Virus record (IMG/VR): IMGVR_UViG_3300027773_000012
Location: 1-44,052 of that record
Reading direction: 5' to 3' (one strand)
DNA: 44,052 bases
From: a virus
A program made the translations under genes and the position numbers. Under the pieces are notes generated by a model that saw only the letters and a program-made list of their open reading frames with translations, did not search any database and had not been told where the DNA came from. Positions 1 through 6,989 of this stretch are shown piece by piece. Each line of letters opens with the position of its first letter. The first letter of the stretch is position 1.

Positions 1-6
1 TACTCG

Positions 7-240
7 CTATGGCGGGGTGAGCACGTGCACCCGGCCGATGCTTTTGCCTGCGGCGCGGGCGGTACGGATCTTGCGGTGCCAGTCCTCGTTGATTCCCGCG
101 GGGCGTGGGGCACCGGCGCGGAAGGCGGTCAAGGCCTCGGCTTCCTGCGGCACGAGGTACTGGGGCAGTAGTTCGAGGCGCCACGCGGAGCGCTGGAAGT
201 CCCGGAAATAGGCGGCCCAGGTCTCACCTTCCAAGCGCAC
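7..240 (-). CDS. DUF6879-like protein, short form
   Basis: About 77 residues from a GTG at 240 to a TAG at 9-7. The sequence has the N-terminal pattern of the actinobacterial DUF6879 family (a WAAYFRDF helix, then SAWRLELLPQY, then KSIGRVHVL). Members I know of are roughly 170 or more residues and continue past this point with a DYxRYEL-like stretch, so this copy looks cut off by the amber codon after residues TPP; only six bases remain before the window edge, so the continuation cannot be checked. It overlaps the gene upstream by 17 bases. Function of the family is unknown; it often sits beside small regulators. An alternative TTG start is at 234. Confidence 0.6.
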   Translation of the reverse strand: MRLEGETWAAYFRDFQRSAWRLELLPQYLVPQEAEALTAFRAGAPRPAGINEDWHRKIRTARAAGKSIGRVHVLTPP

Positions 241-448
241 GCGCGGCCTCCAGCAGGATCTCTCGCGGGATCTCGACAATGCCCTCCCCTGTCGGTACCG
301 GGTGGTCGAACACGTAGCCCTGGACAGCGATGCTGCCGGTGGGGGTTTCGTAGACGGTGGGGCAGTCGTCCCCGCCGCAGGGCGGGTCGTCGTCTCCTGA
401 GGTAGCGGGCGTGGTGGTGCAGGTTCCGGCGAGGCGGGTGAGCTGCAA
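224..448 (-). CDS. Small Cys-containing hypothetical, partner of DUF6879
   Basis: 74 residues. The start is TTG at 448, chosen because AAGGAG lies six bases upstream and no ATG fits. The N-terminal third has four cysteines (one at about 10, then PPCGGDDCP), the middle reads TVYETPTGSIAVQGY, and the C-terminal third ends with an EIPREILLEAARAL helix. Proteins with this CPTVY...GSxxVQG...VEIP pattern commonly lie directly upstream of DUF6879 genes in Streptomyces, which fits the overlap here. Function unknown. It is transcribed divergently from the gene starting at 604, and the intervening 155 bases contain an operator-like palindrome. Confidence 0.65.
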   Translation of the reverse strand: MQLTRLAGTCTTTPATSGDDDPPCGGDDCPTVYETPTGSIAVQGYVFDHPVPTGEGIVEIPREILLEAARALGR

Positions 449-479
449 GACGGGCTCCTTCGTCAGTGAGCGCTCTGAT

Positions 480-495
480 GCTGACGGTATTCAGC
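480..495. promoter_or_regulatory. Operator-like palindrome in divergent promoter region
   Basis: GCTGACGGTATTCAGC has 5-base inverted arms (GCTGA/TCAGC) separated by six bases and is preceded by AT. The same GCTGA-N6-TCAGC arrangement, also preceded by AT, occurs at 32419-32434 and on the minus strand at 32203-32188 beside the repressor gene. The 449-603 gap holds no other feature I can support. Inference: a distal site for the phage repressor. Confidence 0.5.
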
Positions 496-603
496 GTTCG
501 CTTGGCGCGGCAAGCACCCGAGCAGGGTGATTCGCGTTCCCGCATAACCGCGCTGTGGCGAGATGGGATGCTGAGCCAATGGAAACATCCACTAGCGAAA
601 CCG

Positions 604-1161
604 ATGCTGATGCCTGAACCGATGCCCACACCCAACGACCACCCGCCGATCCAAGACCTCGTCATCGAGGACATCGAGAAACGCCGCCGCATCGGCATCC
701 AGACCTACGGCACACCGCTACAGCCGTTCAACGGCCGGCGCAGCCTCGTGGACGCATACGAGGAAGCCCTCGACCTCGCGATGTACCTGCGTCAGGCGAT
801 CTACGAGGCCGAGCACCCGCAGCCGCCACAGCCGTCCGCGACCTGCGGCACGTGCAAAGGTCACGGGTATGTTCCGGACTGGTCGAACTTCAATCCGGAG
901 TTCGGCGAGCCGAGGCCGAAGCCGTGCCCGACCTGTTCGATCGCTGTCGCGGGCGTCCCGGCTGACCTCGTCGCGCTGTTCGTCCAGCATGCGGCCTCGG
1001 TGGTCTTCGACGAGACGACGCCGGATGACACCCCGATCACTGCGTTGCGCGAGCAGGCGACTGCGCGGGGCCTCGCCGCGGTCATCCCGCTGATCGAGGC
1101 CCGGGCGCTCGATCGGCTGCGACCGTCGGCGGTCGCCGCGACGGGAGCGGAGCGGCCGTGA
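604..1161 (+). CDS. MazG-like helical protein fused to zinc finger
   Basis: 185 residues from ATG 604 (ATGs at 610 and 622 are also possible). Residues about 15-65 match a helical domain common in actinobacteria and their phages: DLVIEDIEKRR, then YGTPLQPFNGR, then AYEEALDLAMYLRQAIYE. The acidic EExxD pattern suggests a MazG-type nucleotide pyrophosphohydrolase, but I cannot confirm catalytic competence. It is followed by a DnaJ-like zinc finger (CGTCKGHG ... CPTC) and a helical tail. First gene of a rightward run; its stop overlaps the next start as GTGA. Likely regulated by the operator-like site upstream. Confidence 0.65.
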   Translation: MLMPEPMPTPNDHPPIQDLVIEDIEKRRRIGIQTYGTPLQPFNGRRSLVDAYEEALDLAMYLRQAIYEAEHPQPPQPSATCGTCKGHGYVPDWSNFNPEFGEPRPKPCPTCSIAVAGVPADLVALFVQHAASVVFDETTPDDTPITALREQATARGLAAVIPLIEARALDRLRPSAVAATGAERP

Positions 1162-1421
1162 GCGGCGGTATGCCAGAGTGGGCGCGCACCCCGACGAGCG
1201 CCCCGTTCACCCGCGCCGGCTACACCTGCAAGTGGGTGTCCACGCAGTCGCACTATCCGGAATTCCTCGACCCCGAGGACCCGACGCTGAAAATCGTCGT
1301 GTCGGTGCGCGACCGACTGCGGCGCAAACACCTGATCGACTTCGAGCCTGCGGCGTTCTTCCAGATGAGCGACGCCGTGTTCGCGGCGCAGCTACGTCCG
1401 ATCGGGAGCGGTGGCGGATGA
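1158..1421 (+). CDS. Hypothetical protein, 87 aa
   Basis: GTG start overlapping the previous TGA (GTGA), stop overlapping the next ATG (ATGA), so it is translationally coupled on both sides. No family recognised. It is soluble, with a central IVVSVRDRLRRKHLIDFEPAAF segment and a glycine-rich tail. Third-position GC is high, as for a real gene. Part of the rightward accessory operon 604-3533. Confidence 0.65.
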   Translation: MSGGMPEWARTPTSAPFTRAGYTCKWVSTQSHYPEFLDPEDPTLKIVVSVRDRLRRKHLIDFEPAAFFQMSDAVFAAQLRPIGSGGG

Positions 1422-1714
1422 CGAACTTCGTACACACCGACGACTACGACCAGAACCCGGAACGCCAGCTCGAGGACATGAAACGCCTCGTCGTGCTCCT
1501 CATGAACCGGCTCGGCACAGACCGGATCGAGATCGGCTACGACGAGATCTACGAGTCGCAGCTCCAGCGCGCAGAGATCGTCATCTGGCCCGACCGGATG
1601 ACGGACAAGCTGATGGTCGCCGTGCGCACGCCCAGACCGGATGAACCAGTGGACACCGAGACGCTCAACGATGCGATCATGGGCGCCGTACGGGAGGCAC
1701 TCACCGATGGCTGA
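1418..1714 (+). CDS. Hypothetical protein, 98 aa
   Basis: ATG at 1418 overlaps the preceding stop by ATGA. An acidic protein with a helical N-terminal half (ERQLEDMKRLVVLLMNRLG) followed by a short beta-rich part (AEIVIWPDRMTDKLMVAVRT). No cysteine clusters, signal peptide or membrane segment. Family not recognised. The stop lies eight bases inside the next gene. Confidence 0.65.
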   Translation: MTNFVHTDDYDQNPERQLEDMKRLVVLLMNRLGTDRIEIGYDEIYESQLQRAEIVIWPDRMTDKLMVAVRTPRPDEPVDTETLNDAIMGAVREALTDG

Positions 1715-2060
1715 GATCCTGCTGCGCTTGCGCGTCCTCGACCACGGCACGAACGAGCGCGCCAAAACCGACAAGCGCTGGCAGCGTTCGATCGACGTCG
1801 AATTCCTGCCTTCGCTCGGCGATCTCATCCAGCTGTGGGGCCGCGAAGACGGTGTTCTGTCTCCGGTGCGCCGGCGCTGGTGGCGCCCGGACGGCACGCC
1901 GTTGCTCGTGCTCGCGCAGCTGAGCGTGGACAGCCCTTATACGACTCCTCCCCCGGATGAACCCGGTCTCGGGCCGAGGTGGATTCCGTGGTCTTCGGAT
2001 AAGGGCGATCTCGCGGCGTGGCTGCGCTCGGCCGGCTGGGCGGTGCTCACCGATGCCTGA
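1707..2060 (+). CDS. Hypothetical protein, 117 aa
   Basis: ATG at 1707 overlaps the previous gene by eight bases. The reading MAEILLRLRVLDHG...RSIDVEFLPSLGDLIQLWGR looks like a small beta-barrel, followed by RRRWWRPDGTPLLVLAQL and a C-terminal LAAWLRSAGW helix. It has no motif that gives a function. The stop overlaps the next start (ATG 2053). An upstream in-frame ATG at 1641 exists but lies deep in the preceding gene. Confidence 0.65.
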   Translation: MAEILLRLRVLDHGTNERAKTDKRWQRSIDVEFLPSLGDLIQLWGREDGVLSPVRRRWWRPDGTPLLVLAQLSVDSPYTTPPPDEPGLGPRWIPWSSDKGDLAAWLRSAGWAVLTDA

Positions 2061-2877
2061 GCCGGTCAATAGCCACACAATCCTGATCGACGGACCCATG
2101 GCCGGGCACTGCTGGCCGATCCCGCCGGAGTGCAAGTACTCGTACGCGATCACCGTCCCGCAACCGCTCAGCATCGCCGCGTTCGACCCGGAGAAACTCG
2201 CCACGGTCACGGACACGCATGCGTACTACCAGCTGCGCACCGTCACCTTCACGGATCAGCTCGGCCTGGAACACGCGGTCCGGATCGGCTGGAGCAAGGC
2301 AGGTCAGCCGAACCAGCAGGATCTTCTCGAGCACGTCCCGACTGGGCTCGCCGAACAGGGCGTCATCCCGTGGGAATACGTCCCGCACACGGTCCTCGAC
2401 CGCATGGCGAAAGTCCCGATCCTCGAATACGGCGACGTCGCCAAGGACTGCGCGATCACCGTCACCAACCCGTACACCTCCTGCGTCGCAGTCCTCGATG
2501 CGTGGTGCGGCTGCGGATGGCGCACCGATCGCGTCGCACTGGACCAGCGATCCTGGCTGCTTCGCGCGGCGTACCGGCATGCGATCGGGCAGGATGCGCG
2601 GCAGGAACGCTTCAAGCAGCCGATCCGGGTCGTGTCCGCGGGCAGTGGCGGGCAGCCGGACTGCTATGCCGGGATCGCCGAGGACGAGTTCAACGAGTGC
2701 GTGTACGGGAAGTGCCGGCGCTGCAGTTGGCAGACCGAGCAGATCGAGTACTACCGCACGGGACCGTTGCAGGCCCTGTGCCAGGCGCACACGGGTCCTG
2801 ATGGGGTTCGGCGTGTGCGGGATCAGTTGCTCGCATCGCTCGGGCTGCCGCCGGCCGGGGAGGCGCGGGATGGCTGA
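2053..2877 (+). CDS. Hypothetical Cys-rich protein, 274 aa
   Basis: ATG 2053 overlaps the previous stop. The N-terminal 70 residues (ILIDGPMAGHCWPIP) look like a small fold seen in many phage minor proteins. Two separated cysteine clusters follow: DAWCGCGWRTD near residue 155 and CVYGKCRRCSWQTE near 220, each resembling a half zinc-binding site. The C-terminus is a basic helix (RRVRDQLLASLGL). Function unknown; the paired CxC/CxxC motifs suggest a metal-binding protein that contacts nucleic acid, which is inference. Confidence 0.65.
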   Translation: MPEPVNSHTILIDGPMAGHCWPIPPECKYSYAITVPQPLSIAAFDPEKLATVTDTHAYYQLRTVTFTDQLGLEHAVRIGWSKAGQPNQQDLLEHVPTGLAEQGVIPWEYVPHTVLDRMAKVPILEYGDVAKDCAITVTNPYTSCVAVLDAWCGCGWRTDRVALDQRSWLLRAAYRHAIGQDARQERFKQPIRVVSAGSGGQPDCYAGIAEDEFNECVYGKCRRCSWQTEQIEYYRTGPLQALCQAHTGPDGVRRVRDQLLASLGLPPAGEARDG

Positions 2878-3130
2878 CGAGCGTCCGGACGATGCCGCGC
2901 TCGCGTGGGCGCGCGACCAGGTCGAGCAGGTCGCCGCGAAATACGACGGGTTCGCAGAACACGAAACCAACCCGATCCTCGCGACCGCGTTCCAGCTCAC
3001 CGCGCGGCTGATGCGCCTCGAGCTCTGCGGCGACCTCGACACCGACCTCGGTAAGCGCGTCATCGGCCGGTTTGAGCCCGGATTCCGCGACGAGCAGCCC
3101 GGTGAGACAACGACGAGTATCGATGCCTGA
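2870..3130 (+). CDS. Hypothetical helical protein, 86 aa
   Basis: ATG 2870 overlaps the upstream stop by eight bases. Almost entirely helical and acidic: DDAALAWARDQVEQVAAKY, then ILATAFQLTARLMRLEL. No known domain. The stop lies eight bases inside the next gene, continuing the overlap pattern of this operon. Confidence 0.6.
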   Translation: MADERPDDAALAWARDQVEQVAAKYDGFAEHETNPILATAFQLTARLMRLELCGDLDTDLGKRVIGRFEPGFRDEQPGETTTSIDA

Positions 3131-3533
3131 CAACCCGCCGTGGCAGGACGTGCTGGCCGAGTACCAGCGTCTGCTCGACACGACGCCCCAAGTGCCGCGC
3201 GAGATCGCTGCGAGCGACGGTGCGACGGTGGACGCTCTGCTCGCGGGCATTCCCAAATCTGAGCCGGGCGCGCTCGCCGGCACATTCGGCTCGATCCCGA
3301 TCGTCATCGACGCGGGCCTGCCACCGGGCCGGGTTGAGCTCCGTGACCGCGACGGCAACGCCACCACCAGGCTGCGACTGGTGGCCGGGCATTGGTTCGA
3401 CGAGGACGAACTGGCCGCGGCCGCCGAGTGGGCGCGGCAGATTTCCTTGACGGACAACTTCCGAATCCGCTCGTCACTGAGGATTTCCGCAGGTCCGCTC
3501 TTTGACGGTCGTTTGCCGCCCCCGGGCGTCTAG
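3123..3533 (+). CDS. Hypothetical protein, 136 aa
   Basis: ATG 3123 overlaps the previous stop. The N-terminal segment PPWQDVLAEYQRLLD is helical; the middle contains GTFGSIPIVIDAGLPPG and RVELRDRDGNATTRL, which look like beta strands; then HWFDEDELAAAAEWARQ. The last 30 residues are Ser/Arg/Pro-rich and may be unstructured. No family recognised. Nine bases separate it from the next gene. Confidence 0.6.
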   Translation: MPDNPPWQDVLAEYQRLLDTTPQVPREIAASDGATVDALLAGIPKSEPGALAGTFGSIPIVIDAGLPPGRVELRDRDGNATTRLRLVAGHWFDEDELAAAAEWARQISLTDNFRIRSSLRISAGPLFDGRLPPPGV

Positions 3534-3542
3534 GGTCGAGGC

Positions 3543-4001
3543 GTGGACGATGCGCAACAAGGCCGCTGGGTCGACGAGCCGCCCTTACGCGAACTCGCCA
3601 CTCCCCCGCCCCACCTGATCCAGACCCACGGCGCGCAACTCGTGCGCATCTACACAATCGACGACCCAGACCCGCGCAGACACGAGGGATACACCGAAGC
3701 CCTGTTCCTCGCCTGGGCGCCGATCCCCAACAGCAGGGACTGGGCGGTGCTCGCCGCGTGGCTCTCCGCCTGGCAGGACGGTGTCCGCACCACCGGGAAG
3801 GGACGCTACGGCTGGCTGCGGATCGTGATGCCGGCTGATATCGAGAGCGGCCGGGTGCGGGCAGTGAAGCCGTTTGTGATGGATGAGGATGAATGGCATG
3901 GCCACCATCCTTTGGCGGAGTTCTCGATTGCGGTGCGTGCAGCTGTGGCGAGCCTGCCGGAGGGTCTGCGGGAGCGTGCGGTCAGGCCGCGCGAGACGTG
4001 A
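3543..4001 (+). CDS. Hypothetical protein, 152 aa
   Basis: GTG start at 3543 with GTCGAGG just upstream. The protein reads as mixed alpha/beta with RIYTIDDPDPRRHEGYTEALFLAW and DWAVLAAWLSAWQDG. No cysteine sites or membrane segments and no family I can name. Its last 20 bases overlap the 3' end of the leftward gene 3982-4191 in a convergent arrangement. Last gene of the rightward run that begins at 604. Confidence 0.6.
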   Translation: MDDAQQGRWVDEPPLRELATPPPHLIQTHGAQLVRIYTIDDPDPRRHEGYTEALFLAWAPIPNSRDWAVLAAWLSAWQDGVRTTGKGRYGWLRIVMPADIESGRVRAVKPFVMDEDEWHGHHPLAEFSIAVRAAVASLPEGLRERAVRPRET

Positions 4002-4191
4002 CGCCGCGGCGGCGCTGGTTGCGTTCCCGGACGGTGCGCAGCGCGGCCATGGGCAGCGCGGCGGCGAGCGTGCCGACCGTGAGCAGCGCGGCCAGCGCGT
4101 ATCCGATTGCGGCGATCCCGAGTGTGAGCAGCCAGAAGAACAAGCCGCCGCTGACTGTGGTACGGCGTGTGGTGCGCGCGTGCACGCGCAT
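3982..4191 (-). CDS. Small two-helix membrane protein, 69 aa
   Basis: ATG at 4191 preceded by GGGAGGGAAA, a good ribosome site. A basic N-terminus is followed by two hydrophobic stretches (GGLFFWLLTLGIAAIGYALA, then LLTVGTLAAALPMAAL) and a basic tail (RERNQRRRGVTSR). It is probably an inner-membrane hairpin. Convergent 20-base overlap with the rightward gene before it. Roles such as holin-like or exclusion protein are possible, but nothing here decides between them. Confidence 0.6.
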   Translation of the reverse strand: MRVHARTTRRTTVSGGLFFWLLTLGIAAIGYALAALLTVGTLAAALPMAALRTVRERNQRRRGVTSRAA

Positions 4192-4267
4192 CGTGGTTTC
4201 CCTCCCCTGCGGCGCTTTGCCGCTACAGCACACAATACCCGCGGTCGCCGACTGCCATGCTGGGAGG

Positions 4268-4525
4268 GTGTTCTCCTTTGGTCCTTTCTCGCCGCTGCAA
4301 TCGGCCATACGGGCGCAACAGGCGCAGATCGATGCGCACACCAAGCGGCACGATGACGAGCTACTCGGATTGCCGCCGCGCGGCCCGGAGTTTGGCCGTG
4401 CGCCGAGCCATGAGCCGTCGTTTCTACGCCCGGTGGAGGGGCTGCGCCCGTCGCGCGTTCCGAAGTGGCTGATCCGCTGGCGGTGGGGGCGCTATCGTGT
4501 GCGCAGGGTCGGCCGCCAGCAATAG
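4268..4525 (+). CDS. Hypothetical basic protein, 85 aa
   Basis: GTG start at 4268; GGGAGG abuts the start codon, so the ribosome site is poorly spaced and translation may be weak or the transcript may begin close by. A helical segment (SAIRAQQAQIDAHTKRHDDE) precedes a Pro/Arg-rich region and a very basic end (RWRWGRYRVRRVGRQ) that could bind nucleic acid or membrane. Divergent from the membrane protein at 4191; the 76 bases between must hold both promoters. Family unknown. Confidence 0.5.
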   Translation: MFSFGPFSPLQSAIRAQQAQIDAHTKRHDDELLGLPPRGPEFGRAPSHEPSFLRPVEGLRPSRVPKWLIRWRWGRYRVRRVGRQQ

Positions 4526-4758
4526 GAACCATCTTCGCGGGCCGACCCGAGGAACCCCATCTCAAAGAGAGGGGGACGCAAAGGGAAGGGAGCCAGACCC
4601 TTGAGTCTGGCGGGCTCCGCTAAGCCCCGAGAGGCGGTCCCTGTCCCCCGACGATGCAGGGCGTGCCTCCGATGCCGTGGCAGTGGCGGCGGGAGCAGGT
4701 GGCCCGGCGGGTGCCCTGGCCGACCATGGCCAGGGCATCACGCTTTAAGGTGTCAGGC
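4526..4758. other. Non-coding region with two strong hairpins
   Basis: No gene is supported here. Two stems stand out. One has CCAGAC (4593-4598) pairing with GTCTGG (4605-4610), extended outward by GGAGCC (4589-4594) against GGCTCC (4613-4618). The second has perfect 10-base arms, TGCCCTGGCC (4712-4721) and GGCCAGGGCA (4728-4737), with a six-base loop and TTT shortly after. The second could be a terminator upstream of 4759, or the whole stretch could be a structured leader or small RNA. Confidence 0.5.
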
Positions 4759-5103
4759 ATGGACAAAATCGAGGTCGCATTCAGCGTGAAGCCAGGTGAC
4801 TGGATCTGGGATGACCTCGACGTGCGCGCGGCACGGATCAGCGAAGAGCTCGCGGCGCTACAGCGCACCACCTATCCGTGGCTGACCGGGACCTGCGTGT
4901 GGAACAGCATCGACGGCGCTGACGATGCCGTCGCCAGGACGCCGGGAAACATGGTCGTCAGCGCGGACCTGCATGATGATCAGCCGGTCACTGAGGTGCT
5001 GACCAGGGTGACGCGGGGGATGTGCCCGGGATTCGAGTTCGAATCGATCACGGCGTCAGTGGTCCACTACGAGGACGACGAGGGCTTTGAGTTGAGTGTT
5101 TAG
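4759..5103 (+). CDS. Hypothetical acidic protein, 114 aa
   Basis: ATG 4759, with AAGG 12 bases upstream; GTG 4750 is an in-frame alternative. The protein starts MDKIEVAFSVKPGDWIWDD, has a helix DVRAARISEELAALQRTTY, and ends in a strongly acidic HYEDDEGFELSV. No family recognised. It stands alone, downstream of the structured non-coding region and convergent with the leftward operon ending at 5240. Confidence 0.6.
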   Translation: MDKIEVAFSVKPGDWIWDDLDVRAARISEELAALQRTTYPWLTGTCVWNSIDGADDAVARTPGNMVVSADLHDDQPVTEVLTRVTRGMCPGFEFESITASVVHYEDDEGFELSV

Positions 5104-5230
5104 TGCCGGGAGCCGGATTTGAACCGGCCTCAAACCACCTGATCGGGCCCGTTCCCCTGCGCGGAGCACGGGGCGCGGCCCGGGCTGCTCGGCCTACCGC
5201 GTGAGCGGGTACCACCTGGCATATCCCGGC
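5104..5230 (-). tRNA. tRNA-like element of atypical length
   Basis: On the minus strand GCCGGGA (5230-5224) is exactly complementary to TCCCGGC (5111-5105), as in a 7-bp acceptor stem, followed by an unpaired A. Directly inside lies a perfect T-arm: GCCGG, loop TTCAAAT, CCGGC. A D-loop-like AGGTGGTA follows the 5' stem, but a matching D-stem and a convincing anticodon arm are missing. The 127-base span is about 50 too long, with a GC-rich hairpin in the middle. It may be a decayed tRNA, a tRNA with an insertion, or a tRNA mimic; no CCA is encoded. It also separates convergent genes, so it may act as a terminator. Confidence 0.35.
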
Positions 5231-5239
5231 AGATCGAGG

Positions 5240-5620
5240 CTAGTCGCCGTCCGCGTCCGAACCGGGCGCCTCGTTGACGAACGGTCCGTCATGACGCTCG
5301 ACGATCAACGTGAGCTGCGGGCCCACAGTCGGCATCGGCTCGTTGGCTGGCCAATTCGTTGACCCGCGCTGCGAAAACATCCACGACCGTTCGATCACCT
5401 TGTATCCGTCGCCGAACAACACGAGGTCGCCGACCTGCGGCGGGTGCATCGACCAGATGTCCATCAGGCTGCTGTGGTACTTGCCGGTGTCGACGGGTTC
5501 GTACCGGTAGAGCGGCGCGCCGTCGGCTCCGAGCACGGGGTCGCCGTCGACCGTCACAGGCGTGCGGACGTAAAAGGACAGGTTGACGAGGTGGCGCTGC
5601 GGGTGCTGTTCCATGGTCAC
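5240..5620 (-). CDS. Hypothetical protein, 126 aa
   Basis: Last gene of the long leftward operon 13282-5240. GTG at 5620 overlaps the upstream stop (GTGA); ATG 5614 is the alternative. The N-terminal half (VNLSFYVRTPVTVDGDPVLG) and middle (PQVGDLVLFGDGYKVIERSW) look like a small beta-rich fold, and the tail is acidic. I do not recognise the family. It is convergent with the gene ending at 5103, with the tRNA-like element between. Confidence 0.6.
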   Translation of the reverse strand: MTMEQHPQRHLVNLSFYVRTPVTVDGDPVLGADGAPLYRYEPVDTGKYHSSLMDIWSMHPPQVGDLVLFGDGYKVIERSWMFSQRGSTNWPANEPMPTVGPQLTLIVERHDGPFVNEAPGSDADGD

Positions 5621-5991
5621 GCTTCCTTAATCGCAGTGAACGTCTCGCACGGCCACGCCTCCGGGTTCGCTTCCCACCCATCGACCGGATGCGCGCACTC
5701 CGCCCAGCCCATCACGCCCTGAACCGGATGATGGACCTTCAACACGGCGAGCGCCGGCGCGTTCCCAGCCAGCCGCTCGCACACCGCCTTCCAGTCGGCT
5801 TGGGCCTGCGCGAGCTGGTCGGCGCGTTCCTGCTCGCGTTTCCGATTCGCCTCGGCGCGTTGCGCGGGTGTCATCGCGGCCTGACGGCGTTCGGATTCCC
5901 GCATCGCCTCGGCGTCGGCAAGGTCGTCCTCGCTCACCTGGACGTGCATCGGGAAGCGACGCGCCTGCAACGGCTGCTCGGGGCCGACCAT
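5617..5991 (-). CDS. Hypothetical coiled-coil protein, 124 aa
   Basis: ATG 5991 overlaps the preceding stop (TGATG); ATG 5949 is a second possibility. A charged helical stretch (AEANRKREQERADQLAQAQ) suggests a short coiled coil, followed by a small domain with two cysteines and HHPVQGVMGWAECAHPVDGW. The C-terminal CAHPVDGWE...PWPCETF pattern could bind a metal. Function unknown. Confidence 0.6.
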   Translation of the reverse strand: MVGPEQPLQARRFPMHVQVSEDDLADAEAMRESERRQAAMTPAQRAEANRKREQERADQLAQAQADWKAVCERLAGNAPALAVLKVHHPVQGVMGWAECAHPVDGWEANPEAWPCETFTAIKEA

Positions 5992-6287
5992 CAGCAGCAC
6001 ACCTCGCCGGGCGTCGTGTGCGCGCCGATGCAGCCGGGAAGACCGCACCGGTACGGGCCGCGTGCGATCTCCTCGTCGCGCGGGATCCGTGACGCGGGCG
6101 GCTGCATCTCGTTGACCATGGTTACGCGCTCCGCTGGGATCGTCACCGTGACCGTCGGCGTCTTGTCTAACGCGGGCGCGGGCACGACGATCCCCGCCGT
6201 GTACCAAGGGAACGGCTGCCCGTCGATCGTGATCTGCGGCGCTCCGTGCTTGTCCTGGTCGACGCGGATCTCCTTCGCGAACTCCAC
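5991..6287 (-). CDS. Hypothetical actinophage-type protein, 98 aa
   Basis: GTG start at 6287. The N-terminus (FAKEIRVDQD...ITIDGQPFPWYTAG) followed by VTVTIPAERVTMV is a pattern I associate with small uncharacterised proteins common in actinobacteriophages. The C-terminus has a histidine/cysteine cluster (YRCGLPGCIGAH ... GEVCC) that could hold a zinc ion. The stop overlaps the next start by TGATG. No function is known. Confidence 0.6.
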   Translation of the reverse strand: MEFAKEIRVDQDKHGAPQITIDGQPFPWYTAGIVVPAPALDKTPTVTVTIPAERVTMVNEMQPPASRIPRDEEIARGPYRCGLPGCIGAHTTPGEVCC

Positions 6288-6288
6288 G

Positions 6289-6483
6289 TCAGCTCTCCAC
6301 TTCGCGGTCGACCTGAACACTGCCGTCGACCGGCAGTCCGGCGGCGCGGCGTTTCGCGTGGCCCGCGTCGATCGCGTCCGCGAGCAGCGGCACACGGCGC
6401 GCCCACGCGGGCAGTACCAGCGGATGCACGAACGGGTCCGTCGTGCCATACAGGAGCTCCGCCGTCACGGGTTCGCTGGCCAT
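6289..6483 (-). CDS. Small hypothetical protein, 64 aa
   Basis: ATG 6483 lies 19 bases inside the upstream gene. Sequence begins MASEPVTAELLYGTTDPFVH, then a helix ARRVPLLADAIDAGHAKRRA. It ends one base before the next start codon. Codon bias supports it as real. No domain recognised. Confidence 0.55.
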   Translation of the reverse strand: MASEPVTAELLYGTTDPFVHPLVLPAWARRVPLLADAIDAGHAKRRAAGLPVDGSVQVDREVES

Positions 6484-6989
6484 TCCCGCTCCGCTGTCGT
6501 CAATTGCACGCCGCTGCCGCTGTGACCCGCGTCGAACCAGCCCGCGCCCAGCACGTCGCACTCGTTGTCCGTCCACGACCGCGACTGCCCGTCCGGCTGC
6601 GTCGAATGATGGCGCTTCTCTGGCCCGTGCGGCGGCAACTCGCACCGGGTGCGGTAAGCCGTCGCGCTCAGCGACGCGCCACACGTACCGGCCGGCGTCC
6701 ATATCTGCCCGAGTGTCTCCGGCAGCCGCGTGAGCTTCTCGCCGCGTTCCCGCACCGCCTGACCCACCGCAGTCAGCAACCGGCCGAGCGGATGCGTGCC
6801 GACATGCTCCGACACCGCCTGCTCCACGACCGGCTCGGTGCCGCTGGTCTCCCAGTCGCACTCGTGGCACTGCGCCCGGAACCAGCCGGGTGAGCGCACG
6901 GAGTCGGTGTCCTCGAACACGAACACGCGGTCGGCTTCGGCACGAAACAGGTGGTCGATCTGGTGCGCGGTGTACTGGTCCGGGGTCAT
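6465..6989 (-). CDS. Hypothetical protein, 174 aa
   Basis: ATG 6989 overlaps the upstream stop (ATGA). The N-terminus begins MTPDQYTAHQIDHLFRAEAD; a WFRAQCHECDWETSGTE segment (CxxC) near residue 40 is typical of actinobacterial zinc-binding modules, and further cysteines occur near 110 and 120. A helix VVEQAVSEHVGTHPLGRLLT follows the CxxC. No enzymatic motif visible. Probably a small nucleic-acid or protein-binding factor, which is inference. Confidence 0.6.
   Translation of the reverse strand: MTPDQYTAHQIDHLFRAEADRVFVFEDTDSVRSPGWFRAQCHECDWETSGTEPVVEQAVSEHVGTHPLGRLLTAVGQAVRERGEKLTRLPETLGQIWTPAGTCGASLSATAYRTRCELPPHGPEKRHHSTQPDGQSRSWTDNECDVLGAGWFDAGHSGSGVQLTTAEREWPANP

Noticed and set aside
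580-618. Leader peptide METSTSETDADA before the MazG-like gene
   Set aside because: An open frame of 12 codons without a ribosome site in a region that is also read in the gene's frame; no evidence for translation.
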